A stretch of 64,000 nt of DNA from Hesseltinella vesiculosa (taxonomy: Eukaryota; Mucoromycota; Mucoromycetes; Mucorales; Cunninghamellaceae), in assembly GCA_002104935.1 (NCBI GenBank), contig MCGT01000001.1, positions 372,001 to 436,000 on the forward strand. The letters run 5' to 3'. A program made the position numbers and the translations under genes. How positions within the stretch are numbered: the stretch's first letter is position 1; each line of letters opens with the position of its first letter. This document shows positions 1 through 10,663 of this stretch, in pieces. The notes under the pieces are model-generated. The model was not told where the DNA came from. It saw nothing but the letters and a program-made list of their open reading frames with translations, and did no database searches.

Positions 1-638
1 TTGAATCTGGCCTCGGCCGCTAGCTCCATCGTGGGCTGTCTGCTGTTCCTGCTGGTGGCCAAGAGATTTGGCGTGCGCACCAAGGTGAATTTGTTCATTA
101 TTGTCTTCCTCTCGGCCATCGTAGCTGTGTGGGGCTGTATTGGTATTGGCTCGGACAGATTTGGATTCAAGAACGTCTGGGAGCTGTGGGCATTTTACGT
201 CTGGTCTGGTTTGTTCACAGCCCCCATCTGGGCCTGGCAGCAAACCATGTTGGCCGAACTGATCCCAAAGGTGAGAAAAAAAGAGCACACAAAGTCAAGA
301 ATCAAGATTTTTCACACTTTTTTTTTTTCCAGGGCAAGGAAAATCTGTTCTTTGGTTTGTTTGGTGTTGTCAACAAAGGCTCCGCTTGGGTCGGTCCTGT
401 TATCATTGGTGCCATTACCGACAAGGTCTCCAATCTTTATTTAGGTTGGGCTGTGATCTTGGCCTTCTTTGTGGTCAGCCTGATCATCTTGTGGTTCGTG
501 GATGTGGATGCTGCCAAGGCCGATATTGAGCGATTCTATCGTGAGCAAGAAAAGCTCGAGCTGGATCAAGCCCAGCAGCTGCAGCAACCCGAGCTACATG
601 GTGAAAAAGTGGAAGTGTCCTCGGTCGAAAAAGCCTAA
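1..638 (+). CDS. ATG22-like vacuolar transporter, 3' part
   Basis: The 5' end lies outside the window. Two exons are visible: 1-270 and 333-638, joined across a GT-AG intron (271-332) that keeps the frame at P-K|G-K-E-N. The protein has several hydrophobic helices and the segment around MLAELIPKGKENLFFGLFGV, which matches the C-terminal half of the Atg22/UMF1 branch of the major facilitator superfamily. Yeast Atg22 exports amino acids from the vacuole after autophagic breakdown. The last about 40 residues are hydrophilic and rich in Glu and Gln, probably a cytosolic tail. Family membership is fairly secure; the substrate is inferred from the family only. Confidence 0.8.
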
Positions 639-766
639 GCGTGTTTTTTTTATCGTCTATCTATTACCGTCTATTTTTTTCCCTCCCTTACACCCTACAC
701 CTCCTATACTCATCCTGTTGAATGTAATTTTACTGCTTTAAATAATGTATCAACCACGAAAAAAAT

Positions 767-1974
767 CTAAACAGGAGGGTCACTGAGGACTTGCTGTAGC
801 ATGGAAAGCATGTTGCCCAAGGCTTTCATCAGTGAGGGGTCTTGTTCGTCGCGTCGCCCATGTTCCCATCGAGACCGGGCAAAATCGATCAAACGGACGT
901 CGCATAGCTTGGGTTCCAGAGGCTCGTCTACTTCATCTTCATTGTCTTGTTCCTCATCTTGATCTAGAGTGGCTGCGGTTGGCTGGCTGTCGTGCTGTTT
1001 GTCCTCGTCTAGATAGCGTTGCCAGATTCTTTGCGCAGCATCCGCATCACCTTCATAGACCAGCAGCAGCGACGATGCGGTCAGGTGCAGCTCAGGATGA
1101 TCCATTAAAAAATCCATGATTTCCTCGATGGTGTCCATAAAATGTTCGACAATCCATTCGATTTTTTTCTTGTTGAGTGGTAGGGTGGAGGTGGATGTGT
1201 TTTTGAGAGGGACGCGTCGACAATGAAGTGGCAGGCCGGTGTCGTCTGCGCGATGGTCTGTGAGCTGTCCAGGATAAAAGAACGAAAGCAACCCTTGTAT
1301 AAAGTTGTCCTTGGTGCGATCCCGTCCATATTGCTTTGGGTATACAATGTAGCCATGCTCTTGCGGTTGAAATACCTGAAGTGAAGGGTGTCAAAGAGCA
1401 TGACTCTATTTTTGGCCGTGTGATATTTTTAATAACCTTCATGCCTGATATCCGTAGCCCCATCGATTCCGTGGTGGTGCCTTGTGCATTTCTGATCATT
1501 TTTGCTTTTTTCTTCTCGTCTGCAGTATCTTCATAGATATGATAGCCCAGCTTGATATCCACAATGCAAGGCTGGACAAACCCACTGACGATGTTTTCTA
1601 AGCAAAGGTGATGTAAAAAAGAAAAAAAAAAAAGCGAGTCAAGGTTATGGGCTACTGATGCATCCATGAAAAAGGGTAAAGAAATTAAAAAAAAGGATAT
1701 GATCTAGATCGGCAGTAGGTGATGGGTTGTCGAGTCGTGGTAGCGATGTAGCTTGCTCATCCTTGTTCAGCATCTGGATTTCCTTGTCGGTTGCTTGGCG
1801 CAATGTGCCATAGCACTCTGGGATCCAGTCTAAAAAGTCGTCGTGTGCCTGGGCTTGCTCGTAAAATAGCTGTTCTTGATCACTGCATGGTTTGATGATC
1901 AGTAGATCGTGCGTCGAGAATTGCAGTATGTTGTCGTGGCCAGCAACCTGGTTGTCAAATCGCTTGAGATCCAT
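767..1974 (-). CDS. Inositol polyphosphate multikinase (IPMK / Arg82 type)
   Basis: Three exons, 1701-1974, 1437-1612 and 767-1375, give 352 aa with every junction in frame. The family signature PxxxDxKxG is present as PCIVDIKLG (about residues 106-114), followed by the conserved GLRISGMKV region, SSLLLVYEGD and the C-terminal LIDFARS motif that binds metal-ATP. Such enzymes phosphorylate InsP3 to InsP4/InsP5. In yeast the orthologue Arg82 also stabilises the ArgR-Mcm1 transcription complex. Length and motif order fit the family. The first intron (1613-1700) is unusual: it begins ATATCCTTT and ends AC, so it looks like a minor-spliceosome AT-AC intron, and removing it restores the conserved L-C-L-E-N block. 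The second intron (1376-1436) has a GTTATT donor. A perfect ATGACTCAT lies upstream at 2098-2106. Confidence 0.9.
1613..1700 (-). other. Probable U12-type AT-AC intron
   Basis: On the minus strand the intron starts ATATCCTTT, the exact U12 AT-AC donor consensus, and ends TTTTTTAC. A branch-site-like AACCTTGAC (7 of 9 to the consensus) lies upstream, with the presumed branch adenine at 1639, about 26 nt from the intron end. That is slightly farther than usual, with a T tract in between. Splicing is phase 1 and gives D-H-H-L-C-L-E-N, restoring the family-conserved LEN before PCIVDIKLG. A GT-AG alternative (about 1598-1655) is also in frame but destroys LEN and adds about 14 hydrophobic residues. 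Confidence 0.72.
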
Positions 1975-2097
1975 GAATAACAATCGTGACAAAAAAAGAA
2001 AGGCACACAAATTTTTCGCGGGGCTCGCTTTTTTTGGGGAGGAATTCTGGTGATCAAAACATCGCAAGGTTGGCTTTTGCCCTCTTTTTCTGCTCAC

Positions 2098-2106
2098 ATG
2101 ACTCAT
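2098..2106. promoter_or_regulatory. Gcn4/CPC1-type site (ATGACTCAT)
   Basis: Perfect nine-base palindrome ATGACTCAT in the 216-bp divergent region between the multikinase start (1974) and the next gene (2191). This is the optimal Gcn4 half-site pair. It could serve either gene. A perfect 9-mer is expected by chance about 0.24 times in 64 kb. Confidence 0.4.
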
Positions 2107-2190
2107 GCAAAGTTAACTTCGCATCCCTTTTACTTTTACTTGCGGCTCTTTTCCTTCTTTTGATCCATTGTACCATACCTCCTCTCTTCC

Positions 2191-4768
2191 ATGCAATTGG
2201 AACCTGAATTGGCTCAGGAGATCTTGGCTCGTATTAAATGGAACTTTGGTATCCGACCACTCGGAACTCTCGCCAATGAACCATGTTTTGTTCAAAATCA
2301 AATGCCAGTGATCACTTGTCTGCTCGACCACCCCTCCACTACGTATATGGTGACCCAAAGCTCGTGGACGCACCAACTCGTACGCCACGGTGTCATTAGT
2401 CACTTACATGACAACGTCACCATGCAAGCCCTCTCTGAATTACATCTACTCTTCCACACTCAGCAACAACAGCCCACGCATCGCACCATGCACCGGATCT
2501 ACTCGCATGCTCAAGCTTACTTTCCTGTCAACCATATCTACAGACCTACTGTCAAGCTGCAAAAGGCTCTCGATGCCGCCCTTGCGTTTTACCCTCACGA
2601 CCCTGTCCAAGCCTGGCATGCCCTGTGTGCGATCTGGCATGACTTTGGCTTCTTGTGGCCCCAAAAGATTGTCCTTGGACACTCTTACCATGCGCAGCAT
2701 GGCTATCAAGTCGGTCATCCGCAGGAACGCCTCCAGCAACTCCATTCAGCCCGCGAAGTCGCTACACGAGAACTGAATAAGCAATTGGAAAGTGCAGGTA
2801 AAAAAAAAAACCTGCTCGGTGCGCCGAGCCAGACCGTGCACGTGATCCTCACCTTGCCAGTAACTAGGCTTACCACCACTCGACTCGTCCTCCGGCACAG
2901 CTGTCACCACCCCTGATGTGATGGAGATTGTTGATCATTGCCAGGAGGCCAAAACATGGAAAGTGATCAAGCGCACCGACGTCCGCCCCATGTACGAGTT
3001 CTTACCCGAAGCCACACGCCAGCTCGTCGAGAAATTGATTCGCCAGTTCGTCCACCGCATTCCTCTCAACCAGTCATTTTTGCTGGAAAGCGTCCTCACC
3101 AAAGGGTACCTTTGCTGGCGCCCACAGCAGCGACAACCCAGCTCATTCTTGCATTTTCGTCCCTCGCCCAAACAGCATTCACCCGCTGCTAACCTCCATC
3201 ACCAAGGCTTACCGACCATGTTTCCCTTGCCTCCCTCTTCGACTTCCTCTTTCGGTATGCCGCGCACCCCTTTTTCCATCGGTACACTGCCTCTACCACA
3301 GCTCGCCGCCGTCCCGGGCTCCTGCCTCTGGCAATTCACCCTGAAACCGTCCGTCACTTCACCATCACTTGAGGATACCCACGACGGCGATGACAGCTAT
3401 GTCAAATGTGGCAACCAGCTCTTCTTGTCCCCCTGCGTCCATGTGGATGGCTTTCCGCCCTTGCCTGGTGACCACCAGCTTCCTGGCCAACCCATTCTCA
3501 CCCAGGCAGCCACCTTCTCTCCTCAGCCTCCCTCCAACATGCTCAGCGAGCTGCTCGAGCGAGGGTCACGCCTACAATCTGTGGAGCTCATCGATGCCGC
3601 CTTGCAGTCCCAGCCATCACCTTCTCGCACGCCCAAAACGGCAGTGACTTCACCCCTCTCGTCCTCGTCACAAGGAAGCACCAATGCTTCGCCGACCCAT
3701 CGTCATGACCACACCTGGACGATCGAAACCCCGCACTTGGGCCTCGATCACGACAATGACATGACAACCGACCAGTCACTCAACGCCGACATTGCTATTG
3801 GCCGCCGCAAACCTATCCTACACGGCGACATCATCTCCTTGCGCCAAATCCTATACCTGTGTGCCGTCATGAATGCTCAGACCGCCCGTCCGCCGGCGCC
3901 AGCATTCCTCGGCATACCTTCACCTATTCCACCCGCTGCCGAAGCCATCATGGCCAATTTGGAGCGCCAGTACGCCCACCACAGCCCCGACCCAAGCTCT
4001 CGCCCTCAAGACAACGATGCCACCTCTGTGGCATTTGGCCATCCCTCGCTCGCCAAGGACATGACTGCGGGGCCCCGGGAAGTCGCGCAAAAGACCCAAA
4101 AGAAAAGTGACCTGGATCTGGCGTCCTTGCGCTCCGTCAAATCTACCGCTAGCCAGGCCTCCTTGCCGTTTTATAATCTGCAAACATACACTGTCGTCGA
4201 CCCATTTGTCACCAAATCATCGCAGTCCGCCAACACAACACCCAACCTCAGCTCCCCATCCATGCCATCATCTCAAAGCTCTTCGTCCTTTGGCCACCGC
4301 CATGTCTCGCCAAACACAGCCTTGGCAGCACAGCCTGTGTGTGCCAAGGAAGTGTCCTTGTTAAGTAACAACGGCGACTCGTACTGGATCATCCGTCTAT
4401 TGTCTGAATTCGAAGGTAGCCATATTTTCACTCAGGCTCACACCAGACAGCAAACAGTGGATGATGCGATTCTTCGACCGCAGCATCCTGCCCCGACCGT
4501 CACCTCTCATCTGCGCCGCGCTCAGTCCTATTCTTCTGTCCACGATCACCATCAACAAAAACGTCGCCAACAGCAACATATCGATGGTTCACCTCGGTAC
4601 ACCCGCCCAAAAAAACCACCATCCCCTTCACCCATAGGCAACATTGATCCATACCTAGCCTACTATGCACATCACAGCCAATACAAGACCATCAAAAACG
4701 TCCTCAAAAAATCCACCCTCACCCACCTTACCAAATGGATTAAACCCCAAAAGAAGTCACCCTCATAA
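2191..4768 (+). CDS. Large protein with MACPF-like N-terminal region and Ser/Pro-rich tail
   Basis: Exon 1 is 2191-2797 and exon 2 most likely 2868-4768 (835 aa). An alternative acceptor at 2900 is also in frame and would drop 11 residues. The N-terminal 200 residues carry DFGFLWPQKIVLGHSYH, reminiscent of the FGxxxPxxxxLGG strand motif of MACPF-like proteins common in Mucoromycota. After the junction comes KTWKVIKRTDVRPMYEFLPE, a block I associate with the same group. The remaining roughly 500 residues are low-complexity Ser/Pro/His-rich sequence with a basic C-terminus. No signal peptide or membrane segment is visible, so it is probably cytosolic. The fold assignment is tentative; the gene model is good. 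Confidence 0.6.
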
Positions 4769-5011
4769 ACTATTTCATATCATTATTAAAATATCAGCAT
4801 GTAGCAAACAAGAACACCTCTTTTTTCACCCTGCCTGTTGTCGTCCTCAGTCGCAAGTGCTGTTTTTTCACCTAACCTCAAACCACCCTATTCGATGGGA
4901 AAGAAACAGAACGGCGGGGTTTGAACGATTCGCCCGCCTGCCATTTTTCATTTCCCTTTCCAAGCTTTTACTTTTTTTTTTTTTTATATATATTCGTGAT
5001 TCTGCCGCACG

Positions 5012-5321
5012 ATGAATCCAGCTAGCGTGTTACGAAAAAAGACCGTGGGCATCGATGCTCTTCGGCGGAAGCAAACCACAAAGGCCAACATCTCATCGCC
5101 TACGCCATCTTCATCAGGTGCATCCAAGCCAGCGACTGCGTCGTTGGCCTCTGGTTCTATCAAAAAGGCTGGTTCCGCTTCCACTTCACCATCCATCGCA
5201 GGCTCCAGCCCAGGCTCGTCCAACTTACCAATGTCGACAGGACCCATTACAATTGACCTGCATCGATTTGCTGATGAAAACTTGCAACCTCAAGAAGGTA
5301 ACGTGCAGGGGATGACAGTTG

Positions 5322-5354
<33 letters not shown>

Positions 5355-8174
5355 GGCAGCAAAATGGCCAAGGAACACGCTCATCTCATGATTTGTCTTC
5401 TCTTGTATTTTCTAGTGGTCAAGCAGCTGTTGGGAAATGCCAGTGAAGAAACCATCCGTGGGTTCCATAAGTCGCTCCAGGATGCAAAGCAGACGGTCAG
5501 CGGCGACTTGCAGCGCAACGTGTATCGCAACTACACCGAATTCGTGTCCATCTCCAAAGAAATTGTCAACTTGGATGGGGACATCATGCACTTGAAAATG
5601 AATTTGAACGATGTGCGTGGCATTTGGGAAAACCTTTTGGCGTCTACAGAGCAGGCGGATGTGGATACAAGCCAGGGTACAATCCACAAATTCCACACCA
5701 GGACCCTCGCTTTATCTTTTTTTTTTAGAGCTACGGTCAGAAACAGTCATGCCCAGTCGAAAACCAAGTGAAATGATGTCGTCCGATATGCAGGATGTGT
5801 ACCGAGCACAGCTTACGGCTCTCTGGGACACTGTGGAAGGCTCGCAGGTAAATGAATAGGACCAAAAGTCTCTGATGGACAGGGTGCCTCACACTGCTCA
5901 TTACTAGAAATATGTAAAGTACACCCCTAGTCGCCACGTGGTGCGTGAATTCACCAACTTCATCGAAGTCGATCCAAAGACAAGCCAACCTCGCCAGCTT
6001 GTGCATCTCTTTTTGTTTAACGATTGTCTGCTGGCTGCAGCTCGCAAGAAACGCACCATGGCCAACAAATACCGCCTCATTGCCATCAATTTCTGGAAAA
6101 TCAAGGAAATCCAAATCGGTGAAATCAAGGCTGCCGATGGTAACCATTTTTTTTTTCGTGGGCGACACTCACTCCCTCCCTTTGTAGACTCTCTGGCTGG
6201 CATACAAATCGTGGTTGGCCACCGGGTGTATGCCTACCGTGCAGACCGCAAGGAAGAAAACTATTCATTCATGCAGGTATACAGGCGCCTGGAAGATGAC
6301 CGAGACAACCAAGACTTGGAGTCTATGCCGACAGGTACTGAAGAAAAAAAAACGATAGGCTCAGGCTGACTTTTTTCTCCCAGGTTCGTTCAGGGACACT
6401 GGTCGTGATTCATTGCGGCAATCAAGCACCGTGTCAACAAGGGAAACGCGCCTTAATGAAGAAGAACAGGAATGGCTGGAGCAGCTACAAGATGAATTGG
6501 AGGTGATGGTTGCTTTGCGCCGATTCGAAGATGCCGTGAACACGATTGACAAGGGTGAGTGAGATGGACAGAAAAGGACTTTCTTGACGCTCTTGATTTG
6601 GTTAGCTCGCAAATTATTATCACGTTTTACCAACAACCCGTCTCCTTGGATTCAGCAATGCCAAGACCAACTTGTCAAATCGACCGAGACACTAAGTGAC
6701 ACTATTGCGCATGACCTGAGCAACCCCTTACTGTCCAAGCTCCAATTTCAGCGCTATGTTGACTGGCTCCTTCGCCTCGGTAATGGCGAACAGGTAAGAC
6801 GGAACAATTAAAACTACCAGCAGATCCCAGCGATACTGACCTCTTTTTGTTTCAGGCACGAGCAGTCTTTCTTTCCACACGTTCCCTTGTGATCAAGAAG
6901 CGAATCAGGTACTGGCAGGGCGATTCGACGGAGTGGAGAATGAGTGCTCACTTTTTTCCTCTGATAGACAATTGGTTTTTGAAGGGGATACGTCGACGTA
7001 TGTGAATGAACTAGCCCTCGTTGTGTTTACCTTGATCAGGAACACCTGCGAATGGTATCGTGACTCGTTCAAGCAGAATGAAATGTCGTCGGGTAAGAAA
7101 AATAGCCTTGACTCATCGTTTGGAAACCAACCTGCTCTTATTTGACAGGCTTCATGACATGGGTGCGAGAGCAAACCGAAGTGTATGCAGAAATCTACAA
7201 GCGCCAAGTCTTTTACCAAAACCAACTCAGTTGCAAGGTCATTGCTGAATGTTTCAAATCAATGCTAGATCACTGCGCAACGGTATGGAAAGAAAAAGAC
7301 GCCTCTCACATGCTCAACTCTTTTTTTTTTTTTTCTGCAGCTCAGGAAAGTCGGTGTGGACCTGAAATTTGTCCTGGAAGATGTGCTTCAAGATAACATC
7401 AAGGAAACAATCACAGCTTATGAAAAAAAGGTGGCCCACAACGTCGACAAGTTTGCACAGCAAGACACGTTTTCCACCGTGACCAGTCAGAATATTGGCT
7501 CCGATATCAAGGTCACCTCTAGTGTCATAAGCTTTTACAATCTCCTGGTGAAATATGTTAGTGACATCTGTCTCCTTGCCAAGCTGCCAGTAAGTTTCTC
7601 CCCTTTCCCCCCAAAAAAAGAAAAGGACTTGAAAAAACGAATCAAAGGGAGTTCCTCGTTGGTGGAAAATCAAAGGAGGGTTCTTGACGCCGTTTTTTTT
7701 CATGTCAGTTATATACCACTGTCATTGAGAGCGTCTCGCGACTGACAGAACATTACCTACGATCCATGCTGAACGAAAGCCAAAAGCGGAACCTTAACAA
7801 AGACCAGGTAAAAAAAAAAAAAAAAAAAAAGCCTGCCATTGGTTTGTCCTTGGACTCACCCTTACCCCAACACTGGGTCTTTTTTTTGAATCAGCGATCT
7901 GCGGCATTACTGAATGTCTCGTTTGTCTTGGATAATGTCATACCTCGCGTTTCGTCACAATTGAATGTACTGGCAAAAGACATGAGACTTAGGTCTTGTT
8001 TGAAACTTAGTTTGACTGACTGATGATTTTATTTTGTTTAGCATCACTTTGATAGACCTATTCCTGAATTGGATTCACTGCGAGCCCGTCTACGAGGTAA
8101 GAAAAAAAGCTTTTTTTTTTGTTCCAAGCTAATCCTTTACCTCTGTTAAAATAGAACTCACGTATCGAAAGTAG
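5012..8174 (+). CDS. EXO84: Exocyst complex component EXO84
   Basis: Fifteen exons give 736 aa with all phases consistent: 5012-5297, 5416-5676, 5729-5847, 5908-6139, 6188-6334, 6384-6554, 6606-6793, 6856-6908, 6968-7092, 7149-7282, 7341-7589, 7709-7807, 7895-7966, 8042-8096, 8155-8174. The N-terminus is Ser/Thr/Pro-rich. The Vps51-like helical region follows (QRNVYRNYTEFVSISKEIV), then a PH domain at about residues 223-330 (VREFTNFIEVD... LFLFNDCLLAAARKKR), then the helical C-terminal bundle. EXO84 is a subunit of the octameric exocyst that tethers secretory vesicles at growth sites; its PH domain contacts Rho/Ral GTPases or phosphoinositides. Several donors are weak (GTACTG, GTATGG), and intron 1 holds a long A tract. 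The last exon codes for only six residues and is the least certain part. Confidence 0.9.
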
Positions 8175-8684
8175 AAAGCATGACCACGTGAATCATTGAC
8201 TTTCTCTTACTTCCTGCAAAAAAAAAAAAAAAAAAAAAAAAGTCGCTGAACACCTACACCCACCCCCTTTTGTGACACTCCTTTTTTGTTATAACATATT
8301 CATTTGATTATCACCTTCCACGATCCTTCTCTATCACCCATTTTCCCCTATTACACACGCGCTGTGGTTAGATCCCCTTCACTTCTTGTTATTAAATAAG
8401 CATTGTCCTTGCCATATTCCACTGTTCAAACGTGATCGAACATTCCCGTTCTTTCAGCATAGGATACAAGGGTTTGCTGGGCGTCATCTGCCTTGACCAT
8501 CACTTTTTTTTTTTGGGGGGGGCACCTCCTTTTTTTTCACCCATCACGGCAGGACATTGTCTGTTGCAATTTTAGGAAATTTGACATTTTCTAAAACCTT
8601 GCCTTTTTGTTTAATGCAGCTCTAGCTTGTCAGTTGTCCTTTTTCTTTTTCTTTTTTTTTTTCATTTACCCTCTTGACAACCAA
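8175..8684. other. Intergenic, EXO84 to hydrolase
   Basis: Contains the EXO84 3' region and the presumed promoter and 5' leader of the next gene. Several A/T tracts occur (8219-8241 A-run, T-runs around 8505, 8530 and 8645). I see no coding or RNA feature. Confidence 0.5.
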
Positions 8685-10477
8685 ATGGCCGTCATAACCA
8701 TACCATACACCCCAGGGTCTACCTTGACAACGATCAGTAAATGGCTGTATCGTTTTTTAGTATTGTGGGCTGGCAGCCTGGCCGCCATCCAAGTCTTTGA
8801 CAGCCTCTTCCCGATCGTCCGCTTCTTCTGGGACTATTTCAGAATCAAGGCTGTCACCAACCATCATCCATTAGCTAGCATCTTTGTCATGGTCGACCAT
8901 GCTACATGGACCGCTGTGATGGCCTTCCTAGCCCGCACCTGGATCGTCGTTGAAACCTGTTTTTATTTTTATTATCTCATGGCCCAGGAACAGCTACAGC
9001 CCATCAAAAAACCCAGCCGCCAGATGTCAAAGGGAGAACGCACCGCCCTCTACTGGCAATGTGTCACCACCGTCCAGAACTGTGAAGAATGGGCCTGCGG
9101 CTGGTTTTACTATCGACATGATCTGTCTCGCCCCACCTTTGATCAAATCCGCCGTGACACCCTCTGCCGATGGTAAATGGCCAGAAAAAAAAAAAAAGAG
9201 TCTAACCCGTTTTACTCTCTAGGTTTGCTTGGGCTTTTTGGCAAGAAGATTTAAAGGTGGTACGTCAGACACCGAGCTGGGCCGACGAACTGGAATGGAT
9301 GGTTGACAGCGTGGAAAAATACTACAACGTTCACTTTCTGCCAGGAGACAATAACCAGCTGCAATGCATCCGGCTGAACCTGGACCCGGTGCTTTCAGTC
9401 CATCGACCCTTGGCCGTTTATCTGGCGATCTTTTTCTGCACCAAGATATTCAACGGCCTGTGCATGTCATTCTTCTGGCGTTTCCGCGCCTATGGAAATG
9501 ATTCCGCAGTATGGGGCGGGCCCCTGCTGCATGCACACCAGGTTTGGGACAACACCATGGCCGGCCTGCATCAATGGATGTTTGGCCCTCCCGACCCTCC
9601 CCAGCAAACCCCTCCATCCGTCAAATCCTCGGCAGCCAAACCACCTACTCTCCATTACTGGTACCGGCCCGCCAAACCCGATACAACCGCCACGCCTCTG
9701 GTTTTTATCCACGGGATCGGCGCAGGCCTAATGTGCTATGCCGAGTGGGTCTTCCATCTCACACGCATGGACCGACCGATCTACTGTGTGGAACTGCCGT
9801 TTGTGTCCATGCACATGGTGGACCATGTCCCTGATGCCGATGATTTTGTCGACGCTATCCAGCACATGCTACATACCCATGGTCATCATCACGCTGTGTT
9901 TGTTGGCCACTCGCTTGGCACCGCCGTCACCAGCTGGGTCATGACCCGCCTCCCCCAGCTTGTCGCTGGCACCGTGCTCATCGACCCCATCTGTTTCCTC
10001 TTGCACTATCCCAATGTCTGCTTCAACTTTATCTACCGCGCCCCTCGTCAATGGATCGATGTTCGTCGAGAGCTCAAAAAAAAAATCATGACCGCACTCC
10101 TCACCTTTTTCTTTTCATAGTACCTGATGTTGTATGTGGCATCGAGAGAATTGTACATTAGCCATTACATTGCACGCCATTTCCAATGGTTCCAGTGCAT
10201 CTACTTTGCCAATCGCCTGAACGGAGACCTTACACTAAACCAAACCTCGCCGCTGAAGCGCGCCACCGTGTATCTGTCAACAGAAGATTCGCTCGTGCCT
10301 AGCGCCATGGTAGCTAAATATCTCATTCACCAACGTGTCGACTGCCGCACTATGCCGGGACTGACCCATGCTGGCTTCTTGTTCAACTGGACTTGGAGAA
10401 AACGCATCCTCCGGCAAATCGAGCACATTGCGACGGATGTTGATTTAGAAGGCACTGACCTCTGCATGGCATCATAA
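8685..10477 (+). CDS. Alpha/beta-hydrolase fold protein
   Basis: Three exons, 8685-9172, 9223-10060 and 10121-10477, encode 560 aa. The start chosen is the ATG of MAVITIPYTPG, because the frame upstream is only poly-T-derived Phe. The N-terminal third has hydrophobic helices (about residues 15-45 and 75-100), suggesting membrane attachment. The hydrolase domain shows LVFIHGIGAG (oxyanion region) and the nucleophile elbow GHSLG; near the end comes TEDSLVPS and the likely catalytic His in GLTHAGFLF. The second intron uses a GTTCGT donor; splicing there joins WID to YLMLYVASRELYISHY, a natural-looking continuation. The substrate is unknown; a lipase or esterase acting at a membrane is plausible. 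Confidence 0.8.
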
Positions 10478-10663
10478 TCCCTGCCTCACACACACACACT
10501 TCTTTATTCCCTCCATTCCCCCCTCTCGTACTAATAAAAAAAAAGCCCAAGCATTTTGTGTAATAAAAAAAATATTGTCGAGGCAAGCCTCGTTTATTAA
10601 AAAAAGGTAAGTCAAATAAAAATTAGGGATGCTTGTAGAGAGTTAAAAAAAAATGATGGCCCT

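Noticed and set aside
1598..1655. GT-AG intron as the alternative to the AT-AC intron in the multikinase
   Set aside because: In frame, but it replaces the conserved Leu-Glu-Asn by Ile-Lys-Asn and inserts a T-tract-encoded hydrophobic stretch. The AT-AC reading fits the protein family better.
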